From positions 62,001-126,000 of the forward strand of contig NZ_BCVA01000005.1 in assembly GCF_001591505.1 (NCBI RefSeq): a DNA stretch of 64,000 nucleotides. The letters run 5' to 3'. Origin of the DNA: Neobacillus niacini NBRC 15566. Its GTDB lineage: Bacteria; Bacillota; Bacilli; Bacillales; Cytobacillaceae. Made by a program: the position numbers and the translations under genes. Positions 25,870-36,966 of the stretch are shown in pieces; the first letter of the stretch is position 1; the number at the start of each line of letters is the position of its first letter. The notes under the pieces were generated by a model. That model saw nothing but the letters and a program-made list of their open reading frames with translations. It was not told the DNA's origin and did no database searches.

Positions 25870-26745
25870 TTGCTTAAAGAGCTTTTTACAAAAAATACAA
25901 ATAAAAAGAAAAAATATGCAACGATTCCTACCGAGGCTGCGAAAAGTGATGTACCTGAAGGAATTATGACTAAATGTCCTTCCTGTAAAACGATTATGTA
26001 TACGAAAGAACTAAATAAAAATTTGAAGGTTTGCGTGCATTGTGGGTATCACTTTTCAATGAACGCCAAAGAGCGTATCGTAAGCTTTTTAGATGAAGAC
26101 AGTTTCAATGAAATCGATGAAAATATGGTTTCTGAGAACCCGTTAAATTTCCCAGATTACTTGGAAAAAGTAGAAAAAGACCGTCAAAAAACGAAGATTA
26201 ATGAAGCGGTAGTTACGGGCAGTGGAACCGTAAATGGCAATAAGATCGTCCTGGCCATTATGGATTCTACCTTTAGAATGGGAAGTATGGGTTCTGTCGT
26301 AGGGGAAAAAATAACCCGTGCGATTGAAAAAGCAGATGAAATGTCAGTGCCATTTATTATTTTTACCGCCTCCGGTGGTGCTAGGATGCAAGAAGGAGTC
26401 CTTAGCTTAATGCAAATGGCGAAAACGAGCGTGGCATTAAAGAGATTTAGTGATAATGGCGGACTTATTCTTTCAATAATGACCCATCCAACAACTGGCG
26501 GTGTTTCTGCAAGCTTCGCATCATTGGGTGACTATAACTTTGCAGAACCAGGGGCATTAATCGGTTTTGCAGGGCGTAGAGTTATCGAACAATCCATTCG
26601 TGAGGAACTGCCTGAAGATTTTCAAACAGCGGAGTTTCTATTAAAGCATGGCCAGCTGGACGCGATCATTTCTCGTCCTGAGCTAATTGATAAAATCACG
26701 AACTTACTTGAAATTCATCAACCAGGAGGTGAGCTCGAATGGTAG
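25870..26745 (+). CDS. accD: Acetyl-CoA carboxylase carboxyltransferase subunit beta
   Basis: 291 residues. With AccA it forms the carboxyltransferase that makes malonyl-CoA, the first step of fatty-acid synthesis. The N-terminal zinc ribbon is visible as CPSC near residues 37-40 and CVHC near 56-59. TTG at 25870 is taken as start, nine bases after AAAGGAGGT; a second TTG at 25861 directly abuts that site and is unlikely. The stop overlaps the start of accA by seven bases, and the accA ribosome-binding site GGAGGTGAG lies inside this gene. Confidence 0.95.
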   Translation: MLKELFTKNTNKKKKYATIPTEAAKSDVPEGIMTKCPSCKTIMYTKELNKNLKVCVHCGYHFSMNAKERIVSFLDEDSFNEIDENMVSENPLNFPDYLEKVEKDRQKTKINEAVVTGSGTVNGNKIVLAIMDSTFRMGSMGSVVGEKITRAIEKADEMSVPFIIFTASGGARMQEGVLSLMQMAKTSVALKRFSDNGGLILSIMTHPTTGGVSASFASLGDYNFAEPGALIGFAGRRVIEQSIREELPEDFQTAEFLLKHGQLDAIISRPELIDKITNLLEIHQPGGELEW

Positions 26746-27713
26746 GGGAATTAGAATTCGAACGCCCGATTGTGCAATTAAGAAATAAAATTGCCGAACT
26801 CAAAGAGTTCACAAAAACTGCAGATGTGGATTTATCATCCGAAATTGAAAAATTAGAATTACGACTTGAAAAACTAGAAAAAGACATTTATAACAACATT
26901 AAGCCATGGGACCGCGTTCAAATTGCCAGACATCCAAATAGACCAACTACATTAGATTATATCTCTAATCTATTTGATGGTTTCTTTGAATGTCATGGAG
27001 ACAGAGCATTTGGTGACGATGAAGCTATTGTCGGAGGTATTGCAAAGTTTCGCGGGCTGCCTGTTACCGTCATCGGCCATCAAAGAGGTAAGGATACCAA
27101 AGAAAATATTCGCAGGAACTTTGGTATGCCGCACCCGGAAGGCTATAGAAAAGCACTTCGTCTTATGAAACAGGCAGATAAATTTCAACGTCCTATTATT
27201 TGTTTTATTGATACAAAAGGAGCCTATCCGGGAAAAGCTGCAGAAGAACGGGGACAAAGCGAAGCCATTGCTCGAAACCTATTTGAAATGGCTGGACTTA
27301 AGGTGCCAGTTATTTGCATCGTTATTGGTGAGGGAGGAAGTGGAGGTGCCCTTGCTCTAGGCGTAGGTAACCGCATGTACATGCTCGAGAATTCCACTTA
27401 CTCTGTAATATCACCAGAAGGTGCAGCGGCAATATTGTGGAAGGATTCTGCCCTTGCAAAGAAAGCAGCAGAGTCGATGAAAATAACAGCGCCAGACTTA
27501 AAGGAGCTTGGGATTATCGACGATATTATTCCGGAAATTAAGGGTGGTGCACATAAAGACGTTAAGGGTCAATCAGAAGCGATTGACAATTTCTTAAAGA
27601 AATCCTTAAAGGAACTTTTGGAACTCTCCGAAGATGAACTGGTTGCGGATCGCTATAACCGATTTAGAACGATAGGTGAATACTCATTTTTAAAGGATTA
27701 TATAAGTATTTAA
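26739..27713 (+). CDS. accA: Acetyl-CoA carboxylase carboxyltransferase subunit alpha
   Basis: 324 residues, the bacterial norm. The crotonase-fold carboxyltransferase core carries the oxyanion-loop region [17 protein letters not shown] near residues 195-211 and [15 protein letters not shown] near 223-237. An N-terminal coiled coil ([15 protein letters not shown] type, about 15-50) is normal for AccA. The overlap with accD implies equimolar, coupled translation. A terminator follows at once. Confidence 0.96.
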   Translation: MVGELEFERPIVQLRNKIAELKEFTKTADVDLSSEIEKLELRLEKLEKDIYNNIKPWDRVQIARHPNRPTTLDYISNLFDGFFECHGDRAFGDDEAIVGGIAKFRGLPVTVIGHQRGKDTKENIRRNFGMPHPEGYRKALRLMKQADKFQRPIICFIDTKGAYPGKAAEERGQSEAIARNLFEMAGLKVPVICIVIGEGGSGGALALGVGNRMYMLENSTYSVISPEGAAAILWKDSALAKKAAESMKITAPDLKELGIIDDIIPEIKGGAHKDVKGQSEAIDNFLKKSLKELLELSEDELVADRYNRFRTIGEYSFLKDYISI

Positions 27714-27743
27714 AACGTGCTCTCAGGCACGTTTTATTTTTTG
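27712..27743 (+). terminator. Terminator of accDA
   Basis: The stem AAAACGTGC / GCACGTTTT is followed by ATTTTTT. Confidence 0.85.
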
Positions 27744-27795
27744 GTAAATATTTTTCATTTCACAATTATGTCAACAATTGTCCATTTTATGTAAA

Positions 27796-27830
27796 TGATT
27801 TCGCTTCCAAATATACGTTAAGCGTTTACA
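27796..27830 (+). promoter_or_regulatory. Two adjacent candidate cre sites upstream of pfkA
   Basis: GTTAAGCGTTTACA (27817-27830) matches the cre consensus at 12 of 14 positions; TGATTTCGCTTCCA (27796-27809) matches on the other strand at 11 of 14. They lie about 180-215 bp before the pfkA start codon. I could not fix the promoter in the AT-rich stretch between, so activation and repression are both open. Confidence 0.4.
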
Positions 27831-27984
27831 GTTAACCGACAATTCCGTCTATTAAATTTACTAATATGATTGAGTTGTTATAGGGGTCTATTTAATGGTA
27901 TTTTATAAATATTACCGGATTTTCTGTAGATAATAAATGAAGTACTTATAAAATGAAAACTCCTATCTAGATATACATAAATAA

Positions 27985-28971
<987 letters not shown>

Positions 28972-29005
28972 CCAGTACTAGTTGAAATTTAGGAGGAAAC
29001 AAAAG

Positions 29006-30769
29006 ATGTTGCGTAAAACAAAAATCGTTTGTACGATTGGCCCTGCAAGTGAAAGTGTAGAAAAATTAACTCAATTAATGGAATCAGGAATGAATGTTTG
29101 CCGATTAAATTTTTCGCACGGTGATTATGAAGAACATGGTCAGCGAATCCAAAATATTCGTGAAGCCTCAAAACTAACAGGTAAGACTGTTGCTATTCTT
29201 CTTGATACAAAAGGTCCGGAAATCCGTACAAACAATATGGTTAATGGAGCAATTGAACTAAAATCAGGTGATAACATTACTGTTTCCATGACTGAAGTGG
29301 AAGGTACCACAGAAAAGTTTTCAATTACATACCCAGGATTAATTGATGATGTTCATGTGGGCTCTAAAATTTTATTAGATGATGGACTAATTGGATTAGA
29401 GGTCCTTAACATCGATAAGGAACAAAATGAAATTCAGACAAAAATCCTTAACAGTGGAACATTGAAGAACAAAAAAGGTGTCAACGTTCCTGGCGTATCG
29501 GTAAAACTTCCGGGAATCACAGAAAAAGACACAAATGATATCATTTTTGGAATTGAGCAAGGTGTTGACTTTATTGCAGCTTCTTTCGTTCGCCGTGCAA
29601 GCGATGTAATGGAAATTCGTCAGCTATTAGAGGAAAAGCAGGCTACACACATTCACATTATTCCTAAGATTGAAAACCAAGAAGGTGTCGATAACATTGA
29701 TGAAATTCTTGAAATCTCTGACGGTCTAATGGTGGCACGCGGTGACTTAGGTGTAGAAATACCGGCTGAAGAAGTACCACTTGTCCAAAAGATGTTAATC
29801 AAGAAGTGTAATGCGCATGGTAAACCTGTTATTACTGCTACACAAATGCTTGATTCAATGCAGCGTAATCCGCGTCCAACACGTGCTGAGGCTAGTGACG
29901 TTGCTAATGCCATTTTTGATGGTACAGATGCAATCATGTTATCTGGTGAAACAGCAGCCGGAATTTATCCTGTAGAAGCGGTACAAACTATGCATAATAT
30001 TGCTTCTAGAGCGGAACAAGCATTAGATCACAAAGAAATTTTATCAGCACGCAGTAAAGATTCAGAACATAATCTTACTGACGCTATTGGTCAGTCTGTT
30101 GCACATACGGCTTTAAATCTTGATGTAAATGCAATTGTAACACCAACCGAAAGTGGTCATACTGCTAGGATGATCTCTAAATACCGTACGAAGGCACCAA
30201 TTGTGGCAGTTACAGCAAATGAGCAAATTTGCCGCCGATTAGCGCTTGTATGGGGAGTATATCCTCAACTTGGAAGAATATGCAGTTCAACTGACGAAAT
30301 GCTAGACAGTGCTGTGGAAGAAAGTGTAAACAGCGGTATTGTAAAACATGGTGATTTAGTTGTCATCACTGCTGGCGTTCCAGTTGGAGAAACAGGTACA
30401 ACAAACTTAATGAAAATTCATGTTGTCGGCGATGTTATTGCTAGAGCTCAAGGGATTGGCCGAAAGTCTGCTTTCGGTAAAGTAGTTATTGCCCAAAATG
30501 CAGCGGAAGCAATCGAGAAGGTTAAGCCTGGTTCCATTTTAGTAACGCTTGGTTCAGACCGTGATATGGTACCAGCGATTGAAAAATGTGCTGCTCTCAT
30601 TACGCAAGAAGGCGGGTTAACCAGCCATGCAGCGGTAGTTGGCCTTAACCTCAGCATTCCAGTCATTGTTGGTGTAGAAAATGCATTAGAGTTATTTAGA
30701 GATGGCCAAGAAATTACCGTTGACGCGACAAGAGGTGTCATTTATAACGGTCATGCTAGTGTGCTTTAA
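29006..30769 (+). CDS. pyk: Pyruvate kinase with C-terminal PEP-utiliser domain
   Basis: 587 residues. The first 470 are the usual pyruvate kinase: [15 protein letters not shown] at the start, [14 protein letters not shown] near 240-253 and [20 protein letters not shown] near 273-292. The last 110 are the extra domain typical of Bacillus enzymes, related to the phosphohistidine domain of PEP-using enzymes, with [11 protein letters not shown] near 537-547. The start has AGGAGGAAACAAAAG upstream; the frame extends to 28982 but without a site. Last gene of the pfkA-pyk operon. Confidence 0.96.
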   Translation: MLRKTKIVCTIGPASESVEKLTQLMESGMNVCRLNFSHGDYEEHGQRIQNIREASKLTGKTVAILLDTKGPEIRTNNMVNGAIELKSGDNITVSMTEVEGTTEKFSITYPGLIDDVHVGSKILLDDGLIGLEVLNIDKEQNEIQTKILNSGTLKNKKGVNVPGVSVKLPGITEKDTNDIIFGIEQGVDFIAASFVRRASDVMEIRQLLEEKQATHIHIIPKIENQEGVDNIDEILEISDGLMVARGDLGVEIPAEEVPLVQKMLIKKCNAHGKPVITATQMLDSMQRNPRPTRAEASDVANAIFDGTDAIMLSGETAAGIYPVEAVQTMHNIASRAEQALDHKEILSARSKDSEHNLTDAIGQSVAHTALNLDVNAIVTPTESGHTARMISKYRTKAPIVAVTANEQICRRLALVWGVYPQLGRICSSTDEMLDSAVEESVNSGIVKHGDLVVITAGVPVGETGTTNLMKIHVVGDVIARAQGIGRKSAFGKVVIAQNAAEAIEKVKPGSILVTLGSDRDMVPAIEKCAALITQEGGLTSHAAVVGLNLSIPVIVGVENALELFRDGQEITVDATRGVIYNGHASVL

Positions 30770-30772
30770 ATC

Positions 30773-30803
30773 ATGAAGAAGGGATTATCCCTTCTTTTTT
30801 TTG
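30773..30803 (+). terminator. Terminator after pyk
   Basis: The stem AAGAAGGG / CCCTTCTT with loop ATTAT is followed by eight Ts. Confidence 0.85.
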
Positions 30804-30850
30804 TTATTCAGTATATAATAGATTTAAGCCTGTTTGAAGGAGATACAACA

Positions 30851-31237
30851 ATGCGCTATTTAGCTCTATTAATTATTGTAATACCCGCAATCGATATCGG
30901 ATTCTTGCTGTTATCAGGAAAAACAATAGGCGTGCTGCCTACCATTGCTTTTATAATCCTAACAGGAGTGTTGGGTGCCTATTTGGCTAAGAGAGAAGGT
31001 TTACAGACCATAAAAAAGGCTCAGGAACAGCTTGCTTTTGGTCAAATTCCTGGTGAATCTGTCTTGGATGGCATATGTATTCTCGCTGGAGCTATTCTGC
31101 TGTTAACACCTGGATTTGTTACCGATTTATTTGGATTTTTATTGTTATTCCCCCCGTCTAGAAAGCCTTTTAAATTTCTGATGATTAACGCTTTACGAAG
31201 AAAGATCCAAAATGGAAATATAAAAATTATAAAATAA
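30851..31237 (+). CDS. fxsA: FxsA family membrane protein
   Basis: 128 residues with three to four hydrophobic segments. The FxsA signature is visible: MRYLALLIIVIPAIDIGFLL at the N terminus and the Pro/Gly-rich LLLTPGFVTDLFGFLLLFPP near residues 80-99. FxsA in E. coli modulates phage exclusion by F plasmids; the native role is unknown. The start at 30851 has GAAGGAGATACAACA before it; the longer frame overlaps the pyk terminator. It lies downstream of pyk as in other Bacillus. Confidence 0.92.
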   Translation: MRYLALLIIVIPAIDIGFLLLSGKTIGVLPTIAFIILTGVLGAYLAKREGLQTIKKAQEQLAFGQIPGESVLDGICILAGAILLLTPGFVTDLFGFLLLFPPSRKPFKFLMINALRRKIQNGNIKIIK

Positions 31238-31275
31238 CGTCAACCTCTAAAGGGAGGCTGACGTTTTCTTTTAGA
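31238..31275. terminator. Bidirectional terminator between fxsA and ytvI
   Basis: The stem ACGTCAACCTC / GGAGGCTGACGT is followed by TTTTCTTTT; an AT-rich left flank can serve the minus-strand gene. Confidence 0.75.
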
Positions 31276-32386
31276 CTTCTTTTCCTTTTATAAAAGTCCA
31301 AATATCGTGAAAAACATTTGCGCGGTAGAGTGTGTTAATAATGACGAGAGTAACTGGCCCTAATATTAATCCAAGAAACCCAACTAATTTAAATCCGACA
31401 AACAAGGCGACCAGCGTAGCTAATGGATCCAGACCAATATTAGATGAGAGTATTTTTGGTTCCATAACTTGTCTTTGCACAATCACAAGTAAATACAGGA
31501 CTCCTAAACCTACTGCAAGACTGATATCCCCTGCAATGACCTCATAAATAATCCATGGTACAAAAACGGCTCCGGTACCAAGGTATGGAATAATATCCAC
31601 AATCCCTGTTATCAAAGCGATGGTAATCGCGTAATCAACGCGAAGTACAAGAAGTCCAATTAAAATAATAACAGTTGTAATGGAAATAAGGGTTAATTGG
31701 GCCTTTAGAAATCCAAATAAAGCTTTCTGTAAATCAACGAATACCGTTTTTCCACTTGATTTAGCCTTCTCAGGTAAAATGCTGCTGCTAATCCGTGAAA
31801 GTCTGTACCAATCCTTACTAATGAAAAAGGTTGCTAAGAAGGAAAAAATTAATACGGTTGCCGCATTTGGGAACCAAGATAAGATAACCGGAATGTTACC
31901 GAATAAATTTTGGATGAAGTTACCAACATTTGTTCCAATAGTAGTGCCAACATTTTTTATGTTTGATATGATGGTGTTTTGCTGCCCATCTTCTAATTGA
32001 TTAAACATACTTGTTAATTGATTATAAAACGGGATAATTTGACCAGTTATATACTCTTCAATATAGCCTATTAAAGTATCCAAATGCTCTGGAACAACAC
32101 GGGCAAGGTAATTCGCACCGGAAACCAATTCAGCTACTAAAAGTGTAACTAAGCCTGCAACAAAGGCAAAAATAATGATTATAGCTACAAAAACGGCTAA
32201 GCCGCGGGGCATTCGAAGTTTTTTTTCAAAAATGTTAACAATTGGGTTGATAAAAAAGGCAATTACTAAGGCGATTAGAAATGGATAGGTCACTTTTGAC
32301 AAATAATAAAATGATAGAAGTGCAAGAACTACAATGCCAATGACTAGAAAGAACCTTAAGGTTCGATATAAGTACTTTTTTTCCAA
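31271..32386 (-). CDS. ytvI: Sporulation integral membrane protein YtvI (AI-2E transporter family)
   Basis: 371 residues with about eight hydrophobic helices: two at the N terminus (12-60), a periplasmic-type loop (100-160) and a C-terminal cluster containing DIIPYLGTGAVFVPWIIYEV near residues 265-284, the most conserved AI-2E segment. YtvI is one of two such proteins made during sporulation in B. subtilis; the cargo is unknown. The reverse strand shows AAGGAGGCAAGTT before ATG. The position between fxsA and ytwI supports the name. Confidence 0.91.
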   Translation of the reverse strand: MEKKYLYRTLRFFLVIGIVVLALLSFYYLSKVTYPFLIALVIAFFINPIVNIFEKKLRMPRGLAVFVAIIIIFAFVAGLVTLLVAELVSGANYLARVVPEHLDTLIGYIEEYITGQIIPFYNQLTSMFNQLEDGQQNTIISNIKNVGTTIGTNVGNFIQNLFGNIPVILSWFPNAATVLIFSFLATFFISKDWYRLSRISSSILPEKAKSSGKTVFVDLQKALFGFLKAQLTLISITTVIILIGLLVLRVDYAITIALITGIVDIIPYLGTGAVFVPWIIYEVIAGDISLAVGLGVLYLLVIVQRQVMEPKILSSNIGLDPLATLVALFVGFKLVGFLGLILGPVTLVIINTLYRANVFHDIWTFIKGKEV

Positions 32387-32485
32387 TAACTTGCCTCCTT
32401 AGCGTCATTTAAGTAATTCTAGTTTAACATTTCTTGTACAAAACTGCATGATTTTCCAATTGCAAGAAACGGAAGGATGAAATCA

Positions 32486-32947
32486 ATGTTTAATCAGCCA
32501 TTATTGTTCCTATTGCTGCTTTTAATCATAGGAATTATCGCAAAAAATAACTCATTATTGATTGCCATTGTCGTTTTATTAATTTTAAAATTAAGCGGAC
32601 TTGAAACAAAATCTTTTACCTTTATACAGAGTAAAGGGATTAATTGGGGAGTTACGGTAATCACCATAGCTGTATTAGCTCCAATTGCATCGGGTGAAAT
32701 TGGTTTCAAAGATTTGACTAGTGCTTTTAAATCACCGCTTGCTTGGGTAGCTCTTATTTCAGGTATGGCTGTTGCATTACTAGCAAAGGGTGGAGTATCT
32801 CTATTACAAGATGATCCGCATATTACTACCGCACTTGTTTTAGGCACTATTCTTTCCGTATCCATTTTCAAAGGGGTTGCTGTTGGTCCTCTCATTGGAG
32901 CGGGAATAGCATATGCAGCCATGAAAATGATTGATTTTTTTAGTTAG
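32486..32947 (+). CDS. ytwI: DUF441 membrane protein YtwI
   Basis: 153 residues with four to five membrane segments (2-22, 25-42, 55-75, 85-105, 118-150). The C-terminal block PLIGAGIAYAAMKMI is typical of the UPF0756/DUF441 family. Function unknown. ATG at 32486 is preferred (GGAAGG nine bases upstream); an in-frame ATG at 32477 overlaps that site. It lies upstream of citZ as in B. subtilis. Confidence 0.9.
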   Translation: MFNQPLLFLLLLLIIGIIAKNNSLLIAIVVLLILKLSGLETKSFTFIQSKGINWGVTVITIAVLAPIASGEIGFKDLTSAFKSPLAWVALISGMAVALLAKGGVSLLQDDPHITTALVLGTILSVSIFKGVAVGPLIGAGIAYAAMKMIDFFS

Positions 32948-32994
32948 CTATTTTGTAAAATAATATTTTTTTTGAACTTTTCAGCCCCTTTTCA

Positions 32995-33043
32995 TTCACA
33001 AAAATCTGATAATTGTTTATAATAGGACTTGAAAGCGCATCCT
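32995..33043 (+). promoter_or_regulatory. citZ promoter with cre at the start site
   Basis: TTCACA (32995-33000), 17 bp, TATAAT (33018-33023) predicts a start near 33030. At 33030-33043 lies TGAAAGCGCATCCT, 12 of 14 matches to the cre consensus. CcpA bound there would block transcription, in line with carbon catabolite repression of citZ in B. subtilis. Confidence 0.6.
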
Positions 33044-33083
33044 TTTTTACATAATTCACATAAATATGCTAGATTACTTGTAA

Positions 33084-33141
33084 AATAACTTTTTTATTTA
33101 AAAAAAGTTATTCCGCTTGTCGGTTTTTTCCCGAGCAAGCG
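33084..33141 (+). promoter_or_regulatory. Two consecutive inverted repeats in the citZ leader
   Basis: First, a perfect AT-only-stem palindrome: AATAACTTTTTT (33084-33095), five bases, AAAAAAGTTATT (33101-33112). Directly after it, CGCTTGTCGG (33114-33123) pairs with CCGAGCAAGCG (33131-33141), one base bulged. Neither has a T tail after it. They sit 50-110 bases into a leader of about 275 nt. They could be a protein-binding dyad (CcpC sites contain ATAA/TTAT) or RNA structure. The rest of 33142-33304 shows nothing I can name. Confidence 0.5.
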
Positions 33142-33304
33142 CTCATTCTAGATATTTGTTAAAAAGGGCGCTAGTCATTCATATTTGAAATGAAGATTTT
33201 CTTTCAACATAGCTGTGACCAATAACAGTTTGCAGCTGATAAAAATACTTCTTTTAACAAATGGCGGGTAATGGGGAAATTAGAATGAGAAGGAGAGATT
33301 TTCT

Positions 33305-34423
33305 ATGACAGTAACTCGAGGTCTTGAAGGGGTAGTGGCAACAACTTCTTCTATCAGCTCAATTATTGATGATACTTTAACGTATGTTGGGTATGATATC
33401 GATGACTTAGCTGAGAATGCAAGCTTTGAAGAAGTAATTTATTTATTGTGGCACCGCAGATTACCAACTGAGCCTGAATTAGCAGAACTAAAGAAACAAC
33501 TTTCTGAAAATGCAGCACTTCCAAAAGAAGTAATTGAGCATTTTAAGATGTATCCGATTGAAAAGGTTCATCCTATGGCTGCACTTCGTTCCGCTGTTTC
33601 CTTACTAGGTCTTTATGATGAAGAAGCTGACTCCATGGATCCAGAGTCAAACTATCAAAAGGCGATTCGTCTTCAAGCAAAAATGCCTGCGATTGTGACA
33701 ACTTTTGCTCGCGTCAGAAAAGGTCTTGAACCAATTGCACCTAGAACAGATTTAAGCTTTGCAGCTAACTTCCTTTACATGTTGACTGGCAATGAGCCTG
33801 ATGAAATCGCAGTTAACGCTATGGATAAAGCTCTTGTATTACATGCTGACCATGAACTTAATGCTTCAACTTTTACAGCAAGAGTTTGTGTAGCAACTTT
33901 ATCAGATGTTTATTCTGGTGTAACTGCAGCAATCGGCGCGCTTAAAGGACCATTGCATGGCGGTGCAAATGAAGCCGTTATGAAAATGCTTAAAGAAATT
34001 GGTACAATTGAAAATGTTGAGCCATATGTTCGTGGAAAACTTGAAAAGAAAGAAAAAATCATGGGATTTGGACACCGCGTTTATCGCGCTGGCGATCCTC
34101 GAGCTAAGCATTTGAGAGCGATGTCCAAAAAATTAACCGAACTTACAGGCGAGCCGCACTGGTATGAAATGTCTGAAAAAATTGAAAGCATTGTTACTGG
34201 CGAAAAGAATTTACCGCCAAACGTTGACTTTTATTCAGCATCCATGTACCACAGCTTAGGTATTGACCATGATTTATTTACACCAATCTTTGCAGTAAGC
34301 AGGGTTTCAGGCTGGCTTGCACACATTCTAGAACAATATGATAACAATCGATTAATTCGTCCGCGTGCGGAATATACAGGTCCAGGCATGCAGACATATG
34401 TACCAATTAATCAAAGAGGTTAA
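33305..34423 (+). CDS. citZ: Citrate synthase (CitZ)
   Basis: 372 residues. It condenses oxaloacetate and acetyl-CoA. The catalytic regions are intact: GPLHGGANEAV near residues 216-226, GFGHRVYRAGDPRA near 255-268, and the aspartate in NVDFYSASMYHSLGI near 306-320. The N terminus MTVTRGLEGVVATTSSIS is typical of Bacillus CitZ, the major enzyme. The ribosome-binding site is AGAAGGAGAGATTTTCT. It heads the TCA block citZ-icd-mdh, with a hairpin, not a classic terminator, in the gap to icd. Confidence 0.96.
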   Translation: MTVTRGLEGVVATTSSISSIIDDTLTYVGYDIDDLAENASFEEVIYLLWHRRLPTEPELAELKKQLSENAALPKEVIEHFKMYPIEKVHPMAALRSAVSLLGLYDEEADSMDPESNYQKAIRLQAKMPAIVTTFARVRKGLEPIAPRTDLSFAANFLYMLTGNEPDEIAVNAMDKALVLHADHELNASTFTARVCVATLSDVYSGVTAAIGALKGPLHGGANEAVMKMLKEIGTIENVEPYVRGKLEKKEKIMGFGHRVYRAGDPRAKHLRAMSKKLTELTGEPHWYEMSEKIESIVTGEKNLPPNVDFYSASMYHSLGIDHDLFTPIFAVSRVSGWLAHILEQYDNNRLIRPRAEYTGPGMQTYVPINQRG

Positions 34424-34471
34424 TAAATATTTACTTTTTTCAAAAAAATTGGTCTAATAGGATTGTAGGAA

Positions 34472-34500
34472 AAGGTTAAAGAGTCAAATCTTTAACCTTG
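34472..34500 (+). other. Inverted repeat between citZ and icd
   Basis: AAGGTTAAAG, eight bases, CTTTAACCTT. No T run follows, so it looks like an mRNA stability or processing hairpin and not a full terminator. Confidence 0.6.
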
Positions 34501-34573
34501 GACGCAATCTCTTTAATACACAAGGGACAAATGAGTATGACCACTGATACATACCTAGGAGGGAGACACAACT

Positions 34574-35842
34574 ATGCAAGGCGAAAAAATCACAGTAACA
34601 AACGGAGTATTAAATGTACCAAACAATCCAATTATCCCATTTATTGAAGGTGACGGTATCGGACCAGATATCTGGGCAGCTTCAGAGAGAGTATTAAATG
34701 CAGCGGTAGAAAAAGCATATAAAGGCGAACGCAAAGTAGTATGGAAAGAAGTTCTTGCTGGAGAAAAGGCGTTTAACCAAACAGGTGAATGGCTTCCAAA
34801 AGAAACTCTTGATGTAATCAATGAATATTTGATTGCGATCAAAGGCCCGCTTACTACTCCTGTTGGCGGTGGAATTCGTTCATTGAACGTAGCACTTCGT
34901 CAAGAATTAGATTTGTTTGTATGCTTACGACCAGTAAGATGGTTTGAGGGTGTGCCTTCACCAGTTAAGCGTCCACAAGATACTGATATGGTAATCTTCC
35001 GTGAAAATACTGAAGATATCTATGCAGGTATTGAATATGAAAAAGGTTCAGAAGCAGTTAAGAAAGTAATCGACTTCCTTCAAAATGAAATGGGAGTTAA
35101 CAAAATTAGATTCCCTGAAACTTCTGGTATCGGTATTAAGCCAGTTTCTGAGGAAGGAACAAATCGTCTAGTGCGTGCAGCTATTAATTATGCGATTAAA
35201 GAAGGTCGTAAATCAGTAACACTTGTACACAAAGGTAATATCATGAAGTTCACAGAAGGCGCGTTCAAAAACTGGGGTTATGAACTTGCTGAGAAAGAAT
35301 TTGGTGATAAAGTCTTTACATGGGCTCAATATGACGCCATTAAAGCTGATCAAGGCACTGACGCTGCAAACAAAGCTCAGGCTGAAGCAGAGGCAGCAGG
35401 TAAGATCATCGTGAAAGATGCGATTGCTGATATCTTCTTACAGCAAATTCTTACACGTCCACGTGAGTTTGATGTGGTAGCTACAATGAACTTAAACGGA
35501 GACTTTATTTCTGATGCTCTTGCAGCGCAAGTTGGTGGAATTGGAATTGCTCCTGGAGCAAACATCAACTATGAAACAGGACATGCGATTTTCGAAGCTA
35601 CACATGGTACTGCACCTAAATACGCAGGCCTAGATAAGGTAAATCCATCATCTGTTATCCTATCAGGTGTATTACTTCTTGAACATTTAGGCTGGAATGA
35701 AGCAGCTAATATGGTCATTAAATCAGTAGAAAAAACAATTGCTTCTAAAGTTGTAACTTATGACTTCGCTCGTTTAATGGATGGAGCAACAGAAGTTAAA
35801 ACATCTGAATTTGGTGATGAATTAATTAAGAACATGGAATAA
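34574..35842 (+). CDS. icd: NADP-dependent isocitrate dehydrogenase
   Basis: 422 residues. It oxidises isocitrate to 2-oxoglutarate and CO2. The substrate and metal loops are intact: [13 protein letters not shown] near residues 138-151, [17 protein letters not shown] near 215-231, and the dinucleotide region [20 protein letters not shown] near 337-356. The ribosome-binding site is AGGAGGGAGACACAACT. Second gene of the TCA block; in B. subtilis (citC) it also has an internal promoter, and the 150-bp gap here leaves room for one. Confidence 0.96.
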   Translation: MQGEKITVTNGVLNVPNNPIIPFIEGDGIGPDIWAASERVLNAAVEKAYKGERKVVWKEVLAGEKAFNQTGEWLPKETLDVINEYLIAIKGPLTTPVGGGIRSLNVALRQELDLFVCLRPVRWFEGVPSPVKRPQDTDMVIFRENTEDIYAGIEYEKGSEAVKKVIDFLQNEMGVNKIRFPETSGIGIKPVSEEGTNRLVRAAINYAIKEGRKSVTLVHKGNIMKFTEGAFKNWGYELAEKEFGDKVFTWAQYDAIKADQGTDAANKAQAEAEAAGKIIVKDAIADIFLQQILTRPREFDVVATMNLNGDFISDALAAQVGGIGIAPGANINYETGHAIFEATHGTAPKYAGLDKVNPSSVILSGVLLLEHLGWNEAANMVIKSVEKTIASKVVTYDFARLMDGATEVKTSEFGDELIKNME

Positions 35843-35843
35843 T

Positions 35844-35880
35844 TTATACAGCTTCAGTGCTTTGCGCTGAAGCTGTATAA
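35844..35880 (+). other. Long perfect hairpin between icd and mdh
   Basis: TTATACAGCTTCAG (35844-35857) and CTGAAGCTGTATAA (35867-35880) form a 14-bp stem with a nine-base loop. No T run follows, so read-through into mdh is expected. Confidence 0.75.
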
Positions 35881-35951
35881 GCGCGAGTAGGGCTGTTTTC
35901 GAACAGCTGCTTCGAATAAGGAATTTAATACTTTCAAAGGGGAGAGTTCAT

Positions 35952-36890
35952 ATGTCATTGAAACGTAAAAAGGTTTCTGTAATCGGCGGAGGATTCACTG
36001 GGGCAACAACTGCATTCTTACTTGCACAAAAGGAATTAGGTGATGTCGTTCTCGTTGATATCCCTCAAATGGAAAACCCTACAAAAGGAAAGGCATTAGA
36101 TATGCTTGAAGCAAGTCCAGTTCAAGGATTTGATTCAAACATAACTGGTACATCCAATTACGAAGATACTCGTGATTCTGACATCGTTGTAATTACTGCT
36201 GGTATTGCGCGTAAGCCTGGAATGAGCCGTGATGATTTAGTTCAGACAAATCAAAAGGTAATGAAAAGTGTTACACAGGAAATCGTAAAGTATTCTCCAA
36301 ACTGTACAATCCTTGTATTAACTAATCCAGTTGATGCCATGACATATACAGTGTTTAAAGAATCAGGATTCCCTAAAAACCGTGTTATTGGCCAATCAGG
36401 TGTACTTGATACGGCTCGTTTCCGGACATTCGTTGCTCAGGAATTAAATCTTTCTGTTAAAGATATTACCGGCTTTGTTTTAGGCGGGCATGGTGATGAT
36501 ATGGTTCCACTTGTTCGTTATTCATATGCCGGTGGTATTCCATTAGAAACATTGATTCCTAAAGAGCGTTTAGAAGCGATTGTTGAGCGTACTAGAAAAG
36601 GCGGCGGAGAAATTGTTAACCTTCTAGGTAACGGCAGTGCTTATTATGCTCCAGCAGCATCACTTGTAGAAATGTGTGAAGCAATTTTAAAAGATCAGCG
36701 CCGTGTTCTCCCTTCCATTGCTTACCTTGAGGGAGAATTTGGATACGAGGGTATATATCTTGGAGTCCCAACAATCCTCGGTGCAAACGGAATTGAGAAG
36801 GTTATTGAGCTTGACCTAACTCCTGAAGAAAAAACGGCTTTAGACAAATCAGCTGAATCCGTTCAAAATGTAATGAAAGTTTTAGTGTAA
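35952..36890 (+). CDS. mdh: Malate dehydrogenase
   Basis: 312 residues, lactate-dehydrogenase-like type normal for Bacillus. NAD binding: [16 protein letters not shown] near residues 10-25 and the acidic strand end DVVLVDIP near 31-38. Catalysis: [16 protein letters not shown] near 80-95, [14 protein letters not shown] near 148-161, and the proton-relay His in [11 protein letters not shown] near 177-187. The ribosome-binding site is AAAGGGGAGAG. It ends the TCA block with a strong terminator. Confidence 0.96.
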   Translation: MSLKRKKVSVIGGGFTGATTAFLLAQKELGDVVLVDIPQMENPTKGKALDMLEASPVQGFDSNITGTSNYEDTRDSDIVVITAGIARKPGMSRDDLVQTNQKVMKSVTQEIVKYSPNCTILVLTNPVDAMTYTVFKESGFPKNRVIGQSGVLDTARFRTFVAQELNLSVKDITGFVLGGHGDDMVPLVRYSYAGGIPLETLIPKERLEAIVERTRKGGGEIVNLLGNGSAYYAPAASLVEMCEAILKDQRRVLPSIAYLEGEFGYEGIYLGVPTILGANGIEKVIELDLTPEEKTALDKSAESVQNVMKVLV

Positions 36891-36896
36891 ATGATT

Positions 36897-36930
36897 AAAA
36901 ATTCGGGGAAAAAGTTCCCCGAATTTTTCC
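36897..36930 (+). terminator. Terminator of the citZ-icd-mdh block
   Basis: The stem AAAATTCGGGGAA / TTCCCCGAATTTTT is followed by further Ts. Confidence 0.85.
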
Positions 36931-36966
36931 TACTAAAATGTAACCGTTTGCAAAAGGGGTGACGAA

